DNA from: Flavobacteriales bacterium
GTDB taxonomy: Bacteria; Bacteroidota; Bacteroidia; Flavobacteriales_F; PHOS-HE28
Reading direction: 5' to 3'
Assembly: GCA_016718655.1 (NCBI GenBank)
Contig: JADKCV010000027.1
Coordinates: 1 to 37,003 of the forward strand
DNA length: 37,003 nucleotides
The notes under the pieces are model-generated. The model did not search any database and was not told the origin of the DNA. It worked only from the letters and a program-made list of their open reading frames with translations. Shown here piece after piece: positions 1 to 9,785 of the stretch; position 1 is the first letter of the stretch; every line of letters starts with the position of its first letter. A program made the position numbers and the translations under genes.

Positions 1-2781
<2,781 letters not shown>

Positions 2782-2788
2782 TTGTTTT

Positions 2789-2899
2789 GGGCGTGCCCCT
2801 CGCAAAGCCTCGGGTCGGGCCAACGCTTCAAGTCCGCACTCGTCGTTCCTCCTCGCTTGCGGGCTTTCCGCTCATGTCCCTCACGCGAACCCCCGTCTA
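2789..2899 (+). repeat. Bacteroidota-type dispersed intergenic element
   Basis: Directly after the carB stop lies a GC-rich non-coding block with the layout GGGCGTGCCCC, GGGTCGGGC, a run of CGCTTCAAG / CTCGCTTGCGGGC, then CCGCTC and TCCCTCACGCGAACCCC. I recall this arrangement (GGGCGTGCCC ... GGGTCGGGC ... TCCCTCACGC) as a recurrent intergenic element in many Bacteroidota genomes, of unknown role, perhaps a structured RNA or transcription end. No second copy was seen in this window, so the family assignment rests on memory. Confidence 0.5.
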
Positions 2900-3006
2900 C
2901 CGAAAAAAATCTTCTCAAGTGGTCCGGATCGGTTCGCGTATCACTATGTTGTGCAAAGCGAGCTTGACAGAAAGCGCGTCAACGACAACCACCAATTGAT
3001 CCGCTC

Positions 3007-4007
3007 ATGAAAGCGATAGACTTATTTGCCGGTGCCGGTGGCCGGAGCCTCGGACTGAACAACGCTGGCTGGGAAGTGGTGGCTGCTGTGGAAGTGGACA
3101 AGTATGCCGTGGCCACGCACCATCAGAATTTTCCGACCACAAAAGGTATCCGGTGCGATGTGCGCGATGTGGATTGGTCGAAGTTCCGTGGTGTTGATCC
3201 GTTGCCGGTGGCCCTCCCTGCCAATCATTTTCGGTGAGTGGAAAGCAACTCGGGTGCGAGGATCAACGTGACATGGTGCCAGAGTTCGTGCGCATCGTTT
3301 CTGAAGTGCAGCCGTAGGCTTTCATAATGGAAAACGTCAAAGGCTTGGCGTCTGCTAAGTTCAAGGACTACCTGGAGAAAGCGATCGAGGATCTGAAGGC
3401 TCTTGGCTACAACGTGAACTACACGGTGCTCAACTCAGCGGACTATGGCGTTCCACAGTTTCGTGAACGTTTGTTCGTCGTCGGCTTACGAGATGGTGAG
3501 TTCAAGTACCCGAAGCCCACTCATGGACCAGGCCGCAAGAATCCATGGGTGACCGTCGCGGATGCGATCAACGATGCCCCATTCGATACTCCGAATACGG
3601 CCAAGGTCGTGTATTGCAAGAACCCGATACTGCGGAAGAGTCCGAATGCTGGCATGTTGGTGAACGGCAAAGGGCGCCCATTGAACATGGACCTTCCGAG
3701 TTTGACAATACCTGCGAGTGCTGGCGGAAACAGAACGCATATCATCGACAAGGACAATGTCCTATTGAAGTACCACGGCTCATTGATGAAAGGTGGGAAG
3801 GCGAACTCCGGTATCGTACCAGGCTGCCGACGACTCACCTTGCGTGAGTGTGCGCGTATTCAAGGCTTTCCGGATAGCTTTGACTTCGTCGGGCCAAAGA
3901 GCAAGCAATATTCCCAGGTTGGGAATGCGGTGCCACCGCTCTTGGCCGAAGCTGTATGTCGAAGCGTAAGAAAGCAGGTGAAGGAGCAGTTGCTTCAAGT
4001 GGCGTAA
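3007..4007 (+). pseudogene. DNA (cytosine-5) methyltransferase, frameshifted with in-frame stop
   Basis: It would transfer a methyl group from SAM to carbon 5 of a target cytosine, protecting DNA from the partner nuclease. Motif I (DLFAGAGGRSLGL) opens the protein. The catalytic PCQ motif (VAGGPPCQSFSVSG, Cys codon 3219-3221) lies in a different frame, so one base seems lost at about 3197-3201. That frame then meets TAG at 3315-3317, just before motif VI (MENVKG). The rest, 3327-4007, is open and carries motif VIII (QFRERLFVVG), a target-recognition stretch, motif IX (LTLRECARIQGFPDSF) and motif X (QVGNAVPP). With breaks on both sides of the catalytic segment, no complete enzyme can be made as read. 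The 3' end overlaps the nuclease gene. Family is certain; specificity is not visible, though pairing with a SacI-like nuclease makes a GAGCTC-type site conceivable. Confidence 0.9.
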
Positions 4008-5088
4008 CCACTGGTCGAGACTTTGAGGATCTCGTTCGAAACTGGATGCGCTCTGGGCTGAGGTTCAAGCCTTGGAAACCGGGAAGCTGTTGGTCCCAGC
4101 GGAGTTGAACGATCGGCTGGATAGGATTTTCCAGTCAAAGACCAAGACCTATCAATACGCCGTTGTGACCCAGTTGCTCGCGAAATTGGTGGACCCGATA
4201 AAGGACACACGCTGTATCCAGAAGTTGGAAGGCGATGCTGACCCTTCGCGCTTCGATGCATCAGCGTGCAGCAAGGTCGTGGTACCATGGGGAGCGCGAG
4301 GTCGGTTCTCCCCTTGGACCGAAGGATGATCCTTATGTGAATAATCCGATGCGTGTCTCGGACTTCGCGATGACCTTCCAGCAGAAGCAGAAGGACAAGA
4401 AGACTTGGGCTGAACTGGTCGAGTTGTTCGAATATGTACAAGCTCATCCGAAAGTACTTCGCCCGCTATTGCTTCAAGCTCTGCTGAAGATTCGTTTACT
4501 GCGCGAGGAGCAAACGGTGAAGTTCCCGACGCCTCAACGTGCCTCACTGCAAGACACCTTAGCCGTGACTCATGCCTTCTTGAAAACCAAGTCAGGCGGG
4601 GCGAGGCTGCAAGTTGTTGGCTTTGCCGTCTTCGACGCCATGCGCAAGACCTGGGGAATTTTTGATGTAGTGCTCACGTCGTCGGTTAATGCGTCGGATG
4701 CATCTTCAGGGAAACCGGCGGATGTCGTTTGCCGCCGGGATGGGGAAGTGATAATGGCTTGCGAGGTGAAGGATCGCGACCTGAACATCGAGATGCTCCA
4801 TGGAAAGATTACGAACGCTCGCCTGGAAAAGGTGGGCGAGCTGTTCGCTTTGATTCGTGGCAAGATCTATCGCACGAACAGGAGATGAGCAAGCGCATCG
4901 ACCGTGAGTTCAAGCACGGAATGAACGTCTACTTGCTTGAAAGCGACTCGTTCTTGGCCTTGGTGCTCGCGTTGATCGGTGAAGCAGGCAGGCAACACTA
5001 CCTGAAGTCCATCGAGGAAGGCATGGTGATGATGAACCTGCCATTCGAGTCGAAGCGGGATTGGGCAAAGCTGTTGGAGGAAGTCTGA
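3956..5088 (+). pseudogene. SacI-family type II restriction endonuclease, multiply frameshifted
   Basis: Read across frames, the product resembles SacI-family nucleases: TKTYQYAVVTQLLAKLVDP, then KVVVPWG...LGPKDDPYVNNP, then EVKDRDLNIEMLHGKI, and a C-terminal stretch EMSKRIDREFKHGMNVYLLE ... KRDWAKLLEE. The likely start is ATG 3956 (MSKRKKAGEG), inside the methyltransferase 3' end, as in many overlapping R-M pairs. Frame changes are needed near 4035, 4292 and 4865. The first join (GRDFEDLVR to KLDALWAEVQALE) could instead be a junction between two unrelated genes. The largest uninterrupted piece is 4235-4888. In its intact form it would cut unmethylated DNA at the site its methyltransferase protects. 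With both partners broken the module appears dead, unless the breaks are assembly errors. Confidence 0.75.
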
Positions 5089-5118
5089 ACTTGGGACCAG
5101 TTGCCCATGACGTATAGA

Positions 5119-5217
5119 GTGAAGAGCACCGGCGAGGCAATCTATTTCATCAAGGACCTGAAGGATCCGTTCTTTAGGCAGGTCTACGGTGAGCGTTCAA
5201 TGTACCTGAGCCGGTGA
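5119..5217 (+). repeat. carB 3'-end direct repeat, copy 2 (orphan)
   Basis: It encodes the same 33-residue end as carB, from KSTGEAIYFIKDL to GERSMYLSR and TGA. Homology starts abruptly at GTG 5119; the bases before it do not match carB. Nearly all differences from copy 1 are at synonymous positions (for example GTG/GTC, CGG/CGT, TCG/TCA). Such differences accumulate in a working coding sequence, so this is the end of a carB allele from another lineage, not a recent duplication of copy 1. It probably marks the right end of the restriction-modification insert. Confidence 0.9.
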
Positions 5218-5259
5218 CAGTCACCACGAACGAAGTGAAGGGGCGTTCTGTCACTGCGA

Positions 5260-5277
5260 GGCCCGGCATTGCGGGCC
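5260..5277. other. GC-rich hairpin between carB end copies 2 and 3
   Basis: GGCCCG, a six-base loop (GCATTG) and CGGGCC form a perfect 6-bp stem in the 67-bp spacer between the two orphan carB ends. There is no T-run after it, so it is not a classic intrinsic terminator. It may be a remnant of element-end structure or a transcript end. Confidence 0.45.
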
Positions 5278-5284
5278 GTGGCAG

Positions 5285-5326
5285 AGGCAGGTGTATGGGG
5301 AGAGGAGTATGTACTTGAGCAGGTAG
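5285..5326 (+). repeat. carB 3'-end repeat, copy 3 (short, codon-diverged)
   Basis: The bases read RQVYGERSMYLSR and TAG, exactly the last 13 residues of CarB. The codons differ: AGG for CGG, AGT for TCG, TTG for CTG, AGG for CGA, TAG for TGA. Serine TCN to AGY cannot be reached by one silent change, so this end comes from a clearly separate carB lineage. It sits at the left edge of the AT-richer accessory block. Confidence 0.85.
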
Positions 5327-5352
5327 GCATTTGCACTTTACATTTGGGAAAG

Positions 5353-5651
5353 ATGAATCCCGAAAGTACTGAAGCACCTACCACTTGCTTAATTGCACAA
5401 TCCTCCACAGTCACCAGTTAGCTGAGCGTGTGTCCCTGAGCCAGGATGGATCAGCGCTTATGGCGGAGCCTTTTGGTGACTCCACCTTTGTGTCTGCGGG
5501 CGAGAGGCGGATGTGGCTTCTCGACAACACCATAGTGGCCCAGAGAATCCTCAAATCGTGTTTCACCACATGCAGGACCTATGATGGACTTGCAAACTGG
5601 GAGTATCCATCTGACCCAGGGCTATATCACAAGTCACAAGTCGAGGATTAA
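5353..5651 (+). pseudogene. Unrecognised island gene, probably frameshifted
   Basis: An ATG at 5353, preceded by a purine-rich stretch, opens a 22-codon frame (MNPESTEAPTTC) that stops near 5420. A second frame then continues for about 75 codons (AERVSLSQDGSALMAEPFGD ... YHKSQVED) to the stop at 5651. Neither part resembles a family I know. The combined length would be about 98 residues. It lies between the third carB end and the phosphoribosyltransferase gene and shares their AT-richer composition, so it probably arrived with them. It may equally be non-coding leader sequence. Confidence 0.3.
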
Positions 5652-5687
5652 GGGAGAGATAGGCAGGTAGCCCGAAGGACATTGGGG

Positions 5688-6810
5688 ATGAAATCCAATC
5701 GATTTACGAAAGCGAAGCGAGTATCTCTTCAAGGCCTTTGATTTTGACGAATCGGGAGAGGCTAATGTCGCGCTGTCGTCATTTAGCCCAGAGGAACGGC
5801 GGTTGTTTGATCGGGTCCAAGAAAGGTTCTCATCAGCGTCATTCTTCAAGGTCAAAAATGAACGAGTGTACAATCGACAGCAGGTCTACTACTCGGTTCT
5901 CAAGGATGAACCACGCATTTATCAAGCAATCAAGACGTTCATCTATCTCGATACAAGCTTGGCAATCGTTCAGGAAATTGAAAGGAGTCTTTCCGGCCCG
6001 CGAGTTTCGTGATAGGTTCTCTGCTAGACCACATAAGGTACAAGCTGATACTGCTGTACGAGGATGTACTTGAACACAACTTGTCAACTTATGACTTAGA
6101 GGTCACCGTAGAGCAAGCGATTTGCGTTTACTATGACTATCTCCTAGGTAGACCTCAAACGACCATTGGGTATCAGCAAGTAGTTCAGTTTGCCACGAGA
6201 GCCCGCGAACTGCTAACGGAGTACCTAAACAATTTCGACCCGGGCTTGAAGGGAATACGACGTTACAAGGAAGGCGATGTTCCCCATGAGAACATGCTAT
6301 TCATCGACAAGTTGCGTCAAAGCATGCCTGATGACGACATTGATGTCCTTGTTGGGATCCGCTTTGGCGGTATCGAACTCCCATATCTAGTACGACACTA
6401 TATCTATCCTAAAGCCAGGATTGTGTTAGAGAAAGTTTCACAGTACTCGAGTGCAACACCAACGACAGAACTGGTCATTGATAAGAACATCTACGCGGGC
6501 AAGAATGTGCCGATCTTGGATGATTCGATAACCACAGGTCGTTCTTGCAAAATAGTGATTGACGCCTTGACCAACACCTGCAAGAACGTATTCTTCGGCT
6601 GCCTGTATTTTTCCGGACCGAAGCGCATTCCGCAAATGCAAAATGGCTAATCACGGGGGGTACAATCCAGAGCAGTTGAGGAAGTGTTGTGTGCTGAAGG
6701 AGACGAACTATACGGCTTCTAAGAATCAACTTCAGTACCTCGGAAAGAACAATGTGTTTGACAAGACAAAGGCAAGGTTGAAGCCAAGGCGGAATTGGGT
6801 GAGGCCCTAA
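5688..6810 (+). CDS. Phosphoribosyltransferase-like protein, frame-broken
   Basis: The clean core is 6009-6650. There IDVLVGIRFGGIELPYLVRH (about residues 112-130 of that frame) fits the pyrophosphate loop and ILDDSITTGRS (169-179) is the PRPP-binding loop of type I phosphoribosyltransferases, which join PRPP to a base or release PRPP from a nucleotide. Upstream, a second frame (5692-6012, LFKAFDFDESGEANV ... IVQEIERSLSGP) probably belongs to the same protein, with a start at ATG 5688 and shifts near 5710 and 5998; alternatively it is a separate, coupled gene (GTGA overlap at 6009). Downstream, the frame MANHGGYNPEQLRKCC ... WVRP to 6810 looks like the true C-terminus after a shift near 6640. 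About 370 residues if joined. It heads the accessory gene set. The substrate base is unknown. Confidence 0.65.
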
Positions 6811-7259
6811 TCAACTTCGAGTTTCCACTATCACATAGCTCGCCAAAGGGCGCCAGTACTAAGAAGGTGTTCATTGCATGTTCGAAGTCGTACATCACCG
6901 AGTACCATGACTTTCTTCTGTACATACGCAATCGATACGAAACCCATCCCGACTATGAGATTGTTGATGACTGGCTAGTGAACCGAATTGAGAAGCACGA
7001 TGGTGTGCCGTCATATGTGGAACCGGCAGGACGCAACTTCATCCTTGAGGCCGTTCAGGACATTGAGCGTTCGGATGTCGTCACATTCTTTGTCCCTGGT
7101 CCCTCCGCCTACGTGTCATCACTGTTCATAGTGGCTCAGATGAGACAGAAGAAGGTTGTCATCATCTACCGTCGCAAGGAGGATATCGTTGATTTTTCGA
7201 AGGGAGGGGCGGTGGAGTTGCTGCCGTTGAAGTCAATCAGGACCAAATTCAATCTCTGA
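6795..7259 (+). CDS. Nucleoside 2-deoxyribosyltransferase-like protein
   Basis: The product has about 154 residues with a Rossmann-like layout: a first strand KKVFIACSK (about residues 23-31), a middle segment YEIVDDWLVN, an AVQDIERSDVVTFFVPG stretch and a last strand KKVVIIYRRKE. This matches the nucleoside deoxyribosyltransferase/TIR-like fold, whose members cut or exchange N-glycosidic bonds. The catalytic glutamate normally found in an E-x-G-x-A motif after the fourth strand is not visible; the place reads PSAYVSSLFIVAQ. Activity is therefore doubtful. The start is TTG 6795, overlapping the end of the preceding gene. In this frame the bases before it read GKVEAKAEL, so a fusion to the upstream protein is possible. 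It is followed after 5 bp by the TIM-barrel gene. Confidence 0.5.
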   Translation: MGEALINFEFPLSHSSPKGASTKKVFIACSKSYITEYHDFLLYIRNRYETHPDYEIVDDWLVNRIEKHDGVPSYVEPAGRNFILEAVQDIERSDVVTFFVPGPSAYVSSLFIVAQMRQKKVVIIYRRKEDIVDFSKGGAVELLPLKSIRTKFNL

Positions 7260-7264
7260 GACCC

Positions 7265-8527
7265 GTGCCCAGCATCTTGAAGGTCTGCAAAATGGACTCC
7301 CTTTCCTTTGCGAGCTATGCGATTAAGCAAGGGGTGGATTTTCTCGGAGTTCACGTCTTGGAGGAGAAGAACATCGGTGAGCACTTAGAGCTAGTGAAGT
7401 TCATCAGAGAACGAGGTGGGAGGGCAGTCATTGTGACGAAGATTGAGAGTCTTGATGCGTTGGTTGCACTAGTCACATTGTATCAGCCGGATGGAATCCA
7501 GCTGCACTACACTCCAAACTATCAAATCCTTATAGCCCTCAGGATCCGCTTTCCTACACTTCTTCTCTTTGGCGTAGTAGTTTCAGGGAGTGTTCATCTT
7601 CTAGACTCAAGTATTGATGAGGTGCTTGATTTCCTTGTATACGATGCATCGTATACCGGCGGTACTGGTGTGAGGCAGACCTATGAAGGCCTGCATCGGT
7701 TCTCAAGCTCTTTAAGAATGAAGACGCTGCTTGCAGGTGGGGTAGATCATGAGGTCGTCGCGGGGCTCAGTACTCAGAGTGCAGCTGGATATGACGTTCA
7801 ATCTAGCTTGAGGAGCGGAAGTGATTTCAACTTTAGAGAGCTGAATCTTCTTTGCAACGCGATAAAGCCATCTCGTCGCGGAAGGATTTCAGTGAGTCTC
7901 ACAGACATGCCACTGATCGAGGTGCATCGTGCCGCCGGGTATATGCACGGCGCCCACTTGGACTATCACCTGGACATGTCTGCGGGAGACCTCTATCCGA
8001 GCTTCGTTACAACGAGGAACGGAATTGCACAAAAGGCTAAGGCACTCGCACAATTGCCCTTTGGGGTCCACCTTTTCATTCGCGACAGAAATCTAATCCA
8101 GAAGCAACTAGACAAGCTGAGCATTCTGCACCCGTTGAACCTGACACGTGTGTTTGTTCAGTACTATCCGGGATTGCGCTATGCGGAATTTGAGATGAAT
8201 GGAAATCAGCCTAGTTTGATTCCTTCGATCTACTACCGCGATTTGAACGATTACTTTTCTTCTGGCGATGCTCATCAGACGATTTCAGTGGTACTGCCCA
8301 AGTTCAAAAATGACTTAGGCTTGCAAGGGTTGTTTACAACGTTGGCATCACATGCGGCCGAGATGAGCGGTCGCGAGATTTGGTTTGATAGGAATGTTGA
8401 CGCGTTGTATGTTAACAAACTTCAAAAGTTATACGGAAAACCATTCAACGTGATAGTCGGGAAGGAGGTGGTCAATGATTGGAACAAAATCGACACAATC
8501 GATGAGCAGCTTTCTACAACGGGATAA
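7265..8527 (+). CDS. Fused TrpF-like and ribulose-phosphate 3-epimerase-like double TIM barrel
   Basis: A 420-residue protein. The first half (about 1-201) follows phosphoribosylanthranilate isomerase: LKVCKMDSLSFASYAI with Cys8 at the general-base position, GIQLH (78-81 region), YDASYTGGTG with Asp127 at the general-acid position, LLAGGV (155-160) and DVQSSLRSG (177-185, phosphate site). The second half (about 207-405) follows ribulose-phosphate 3-epimerase: ISVSL, HLDYHLD with His231 and Asp233, FGVHLFI with His269, and WFDRNV with Asp375, matching the four metal ligands in order and spacing. TrpF performs an Amadori rearrangement of a ribosylamine; RPE epimerises ribulose 5-phosphate. Both sites look chemically competent. 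No other tryptophan genes are nearby, so a normal role in tryptophan synthesis is unlikely. The GTG start follows the preceding stop by 5 bp. Confidence 0.7.
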   Translation: MPSILKVCKMDSLSFASYAIKQGVDFLGVHVLEEKNIGEHLELVKFIRERGGRAVIVTKIESLDALVALVTLYQPDGIQLHYTPNYQILIALRIRFPTLLLFGVVVSGSVHLLDSSIDEVLDFLVYDASYTGGTGVRQTYEGLHRFSSSLRMKTLLAGGVDHEVVAGLSTQSAAGYDVQSSLRSGSDFNFRELNLLCNAIKPSRRGRISVSLTDMPLIEVHRAAGYMHGAHLDYHLDMSAGDLYPSFVTTRNGIAQKAKALAQLPFGVHLFIRDRNLIQKQLDKLSILHPLNLTRVFVQYYPGLRYAEFEMNGNQPSLIPSIYYRDLNDYFSSGDAHQTISVVLPKFKNDLGLQGLFTTLASHAAEMSGREIWFDRNVDALYVNKLQKLYGKPFNVIVGKEVVNDWNKIDTIDEQLSTTG

Positions 8528-9071
8528 GATTGAAATTGTGTTTGTGGACTGGTTTGGTGTTCTGTCCACCAACTACTACTGGTGTGTGCAGTCTAAAAGA
8601 AGCTCAGAGCTGAAAGCATGGTGTGATCTCGTTTTCGATGACGAGGTTGTGATGAAGGAATGGATGAGAGGCGACCAGTCCATTCAGTCTTTGGCCCAAT
8701 TGGGACCGCGACTTGGGGTGGACTCAATCGTGAGTAGCTTCTTGAATGACATGGAGTACTATGCGCCAGACGAAGTCTTAATGAAGGCCATCAATGACCT
8801 CTTTCCCGGAGCTCAGAAAATGCTGGTGACAGACAACTTCGAACTATTTGAGCAGATTAGGAAGGAGTATCCGATTCTGGATAGGTACTTCAGCCGGACC
8901 TATGTGTCTTATGCCACCCGGAGATTAAAGGGCGATAAGCCTCCATCAATGTTTGACATCATCTTGACTGATTTAGGGCGCGTCAATTTTAAGAGATGTG
9001 TCCTCGTTGATGACAGTCCGATTAACTGCGGTGAATTCCAGAGGCGCGGTGGTCACACACCTCCAAGGTGA
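8475..9071 (+). CDS. HAD-superfamily hydrolase-like protein
   Basis: A 198-residue protein with the HAD motifs in order: motif I IVFVDWFGVL (Asp25 nucleophile; the usual second Asp is Phe27), motif II LVTDNF (Thr119), motif III region LKGDKP (Lys152 or Lys155) and motif IV VLVDDSPIN (Asp179, Asp180). Most such proteins are phosphatases of small phosphorylated metabolites. The missing second acid is shared with some subgroups (dehalogenase or epoxide-hydrolase-like), so phosphatase activity is likely but not certain. A strong Shine-Dalgarno (AAGGAGGT) sits just before ATG 8475, inside the 3' end of the TIM-barrel gene, which overlaps by 53 bp: translational coupling. The C-terminus (FQRRGGHTPPR) runs into the opposing EVE gene by 50 bp, which may be a truncation junction. 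Confidence 0.7.
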   Translation: MIGTKSTQSMSSFLQRDKIEIVFVDWFGVLSTNYYWCVQSKRSSELKAWCDLVFDDEVVMKEWMRGDQSIQSLAQLGPRLGVDSIVSSFLNDMEYYAPDEVLMKAINDLFPGAQKMLVTDNFELFEQIRKEYPILDRYFSRTYVSYATRRLKGDKPPSMFDIILTDLGRVNFKRCVLVDDSPINCGEFQRRGGHTPPR

Positions 9072-9588
9072 GCTGTAGCACTCCGCTTTCCGATATGCTC
9101 TTCCCGTAGAGAAGAACTCTGTTGAAAGCATCCTTTGCAAGCGGCATTGAGGCCGCTTGATATCCAGTGATTAGGTATCGATCACTTCGGATTACACTGT
9201 CGTGTTCTATTGCCGTAAGCAATACGGGCCGGTCTAAGTAATTTCGGATGTACCGAATAGGCACGCACAGGCGAGACCTGTTTGGGGAACGCGAAGGATC
9301 AAGCATCCATTTTTCCGGTATTGGGGAACCCGTTACTTCGACAATGGCGTAGATACCTCTCCTCAGGCGCTCTCTTCCGCCGAGATGCTTTAGGCTTCTG
9401 GAGTCAAGTCCAACTCGAACAACTCCGAGCTGACCCTTGGAGAAATACTCCCGCTGCCAACTGGCGATTCGATATTCACTGTCGCTGACAAACGGACTAG
9501 CGCTGAGAAATGCATCAATCGCCCAATACTTTGGGTTGCAGAAGAAGGTCCAATAGCCGGTCAGGTTTGTCTTTGCAGCGGTAGCCAT
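9022..9588 (-). CDS. EVE-domain (PUA-like) protein
   Basis: A 188-residue protein. GYWTFFCNPKYWAIDAFL (about 11-28), the GQLGVVRVGLDSR segment and GIYAIVEVTGSPIPE (about 78-92) fit the EVE domain, a PUA-like fold whose characterised members bind modified bases in DNA or RNA and which often accompanies restriction or other conflict systems. The rest contains RYIRNYLDRP and a hydrophobic C-terminal half. It converges on the HAD gene with a 50-bp tail-to-tail overlap, and the last residues (CDHRASGIHRS) may be junction sequence. It lies at the right edge of the AT-richer block and is probably island cargo. ATG at 9588 is the only good start. Confidence 0.65.
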   Translation of the reverse strand: MATAAKTNLTGYWTFFCNPKYWAIDAFLSASPFVSDSEYRIASWQREYFSKGQLGVVRVGLDSRSLKHLGGRERLRRGIYAIVEVTGSPIPEKWMLDPSRSPNRSRLCVPIRYIRNYLDRPVLLTAIEHDSVIRSDRYLITGYQAASMPLAKDAFNRVLLYGKSISESGVLQLTLEVCDHRASGIHRS

Positions 9589-9710
9589 TTTGTGGGTGAT
9601 ACATTAAGAAGACCAAGGTACGTGTCAGCCTCGTCCCGGCTGGCCTGCAAGTCCGGTACAGGGTGTTCTGGACCAACGTAGGGTGTCCCCCAAATCAACG
9701 CCGGGTCTGT

Positions 9711-9760
9711 CCGCTGCTCGCGAGGCCGTGCGAAGGGATGAGAGGCGAACCTGCGCCTCG
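9711..9760 (+). repeat. 50-bp intergenic repeat, copy A
   Basis: CCGCTGCTCGCGAGGCC followed by TGCGAAG and CCTGCG blocks. It matches copy B at 10533-10582 in about 42 of 50 positions and in the same orientation. The core contains the palindrome CTCGCGAG. The two copies flank the membrane-protein gene at 9786-10467, so this is a small dispersed REP-like repeat rather than coding sequence. Confidence 0.65.
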
Positions 9761-9773
9761 CCATGCACTGTTC

Positions 9774-9781
9774 TACTTTCG
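9774..9781 (+). promoter_or_regulatory. Possible -7 box (TACTTTCG) before the gene at 9786
   Basis: The box is one base off the Bacteroidota -7 consensus TAnnTTTG and ends 4 bases before the ATG. Such close placement implies a very short or absent leader. The same spacing pattern is seen before the genes at 11477, 20748, 27108 and 32394. No clear -33 element is visible. Confidence 0.35.
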
Positions 9782-9785
9782 TCCC

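Noticed and set aside
3315..3317. Recoded TAG (readthrough) in the methyltransferase
   Set aside because: A nearby frameshift also breaks the gene and no recoding signal is seen, so decay is simpler.
5119..5217. A 33-codon gene starting at GTG 5119
   Set aside because: It is a copy of the carB end without start context; no independent gene is implied.
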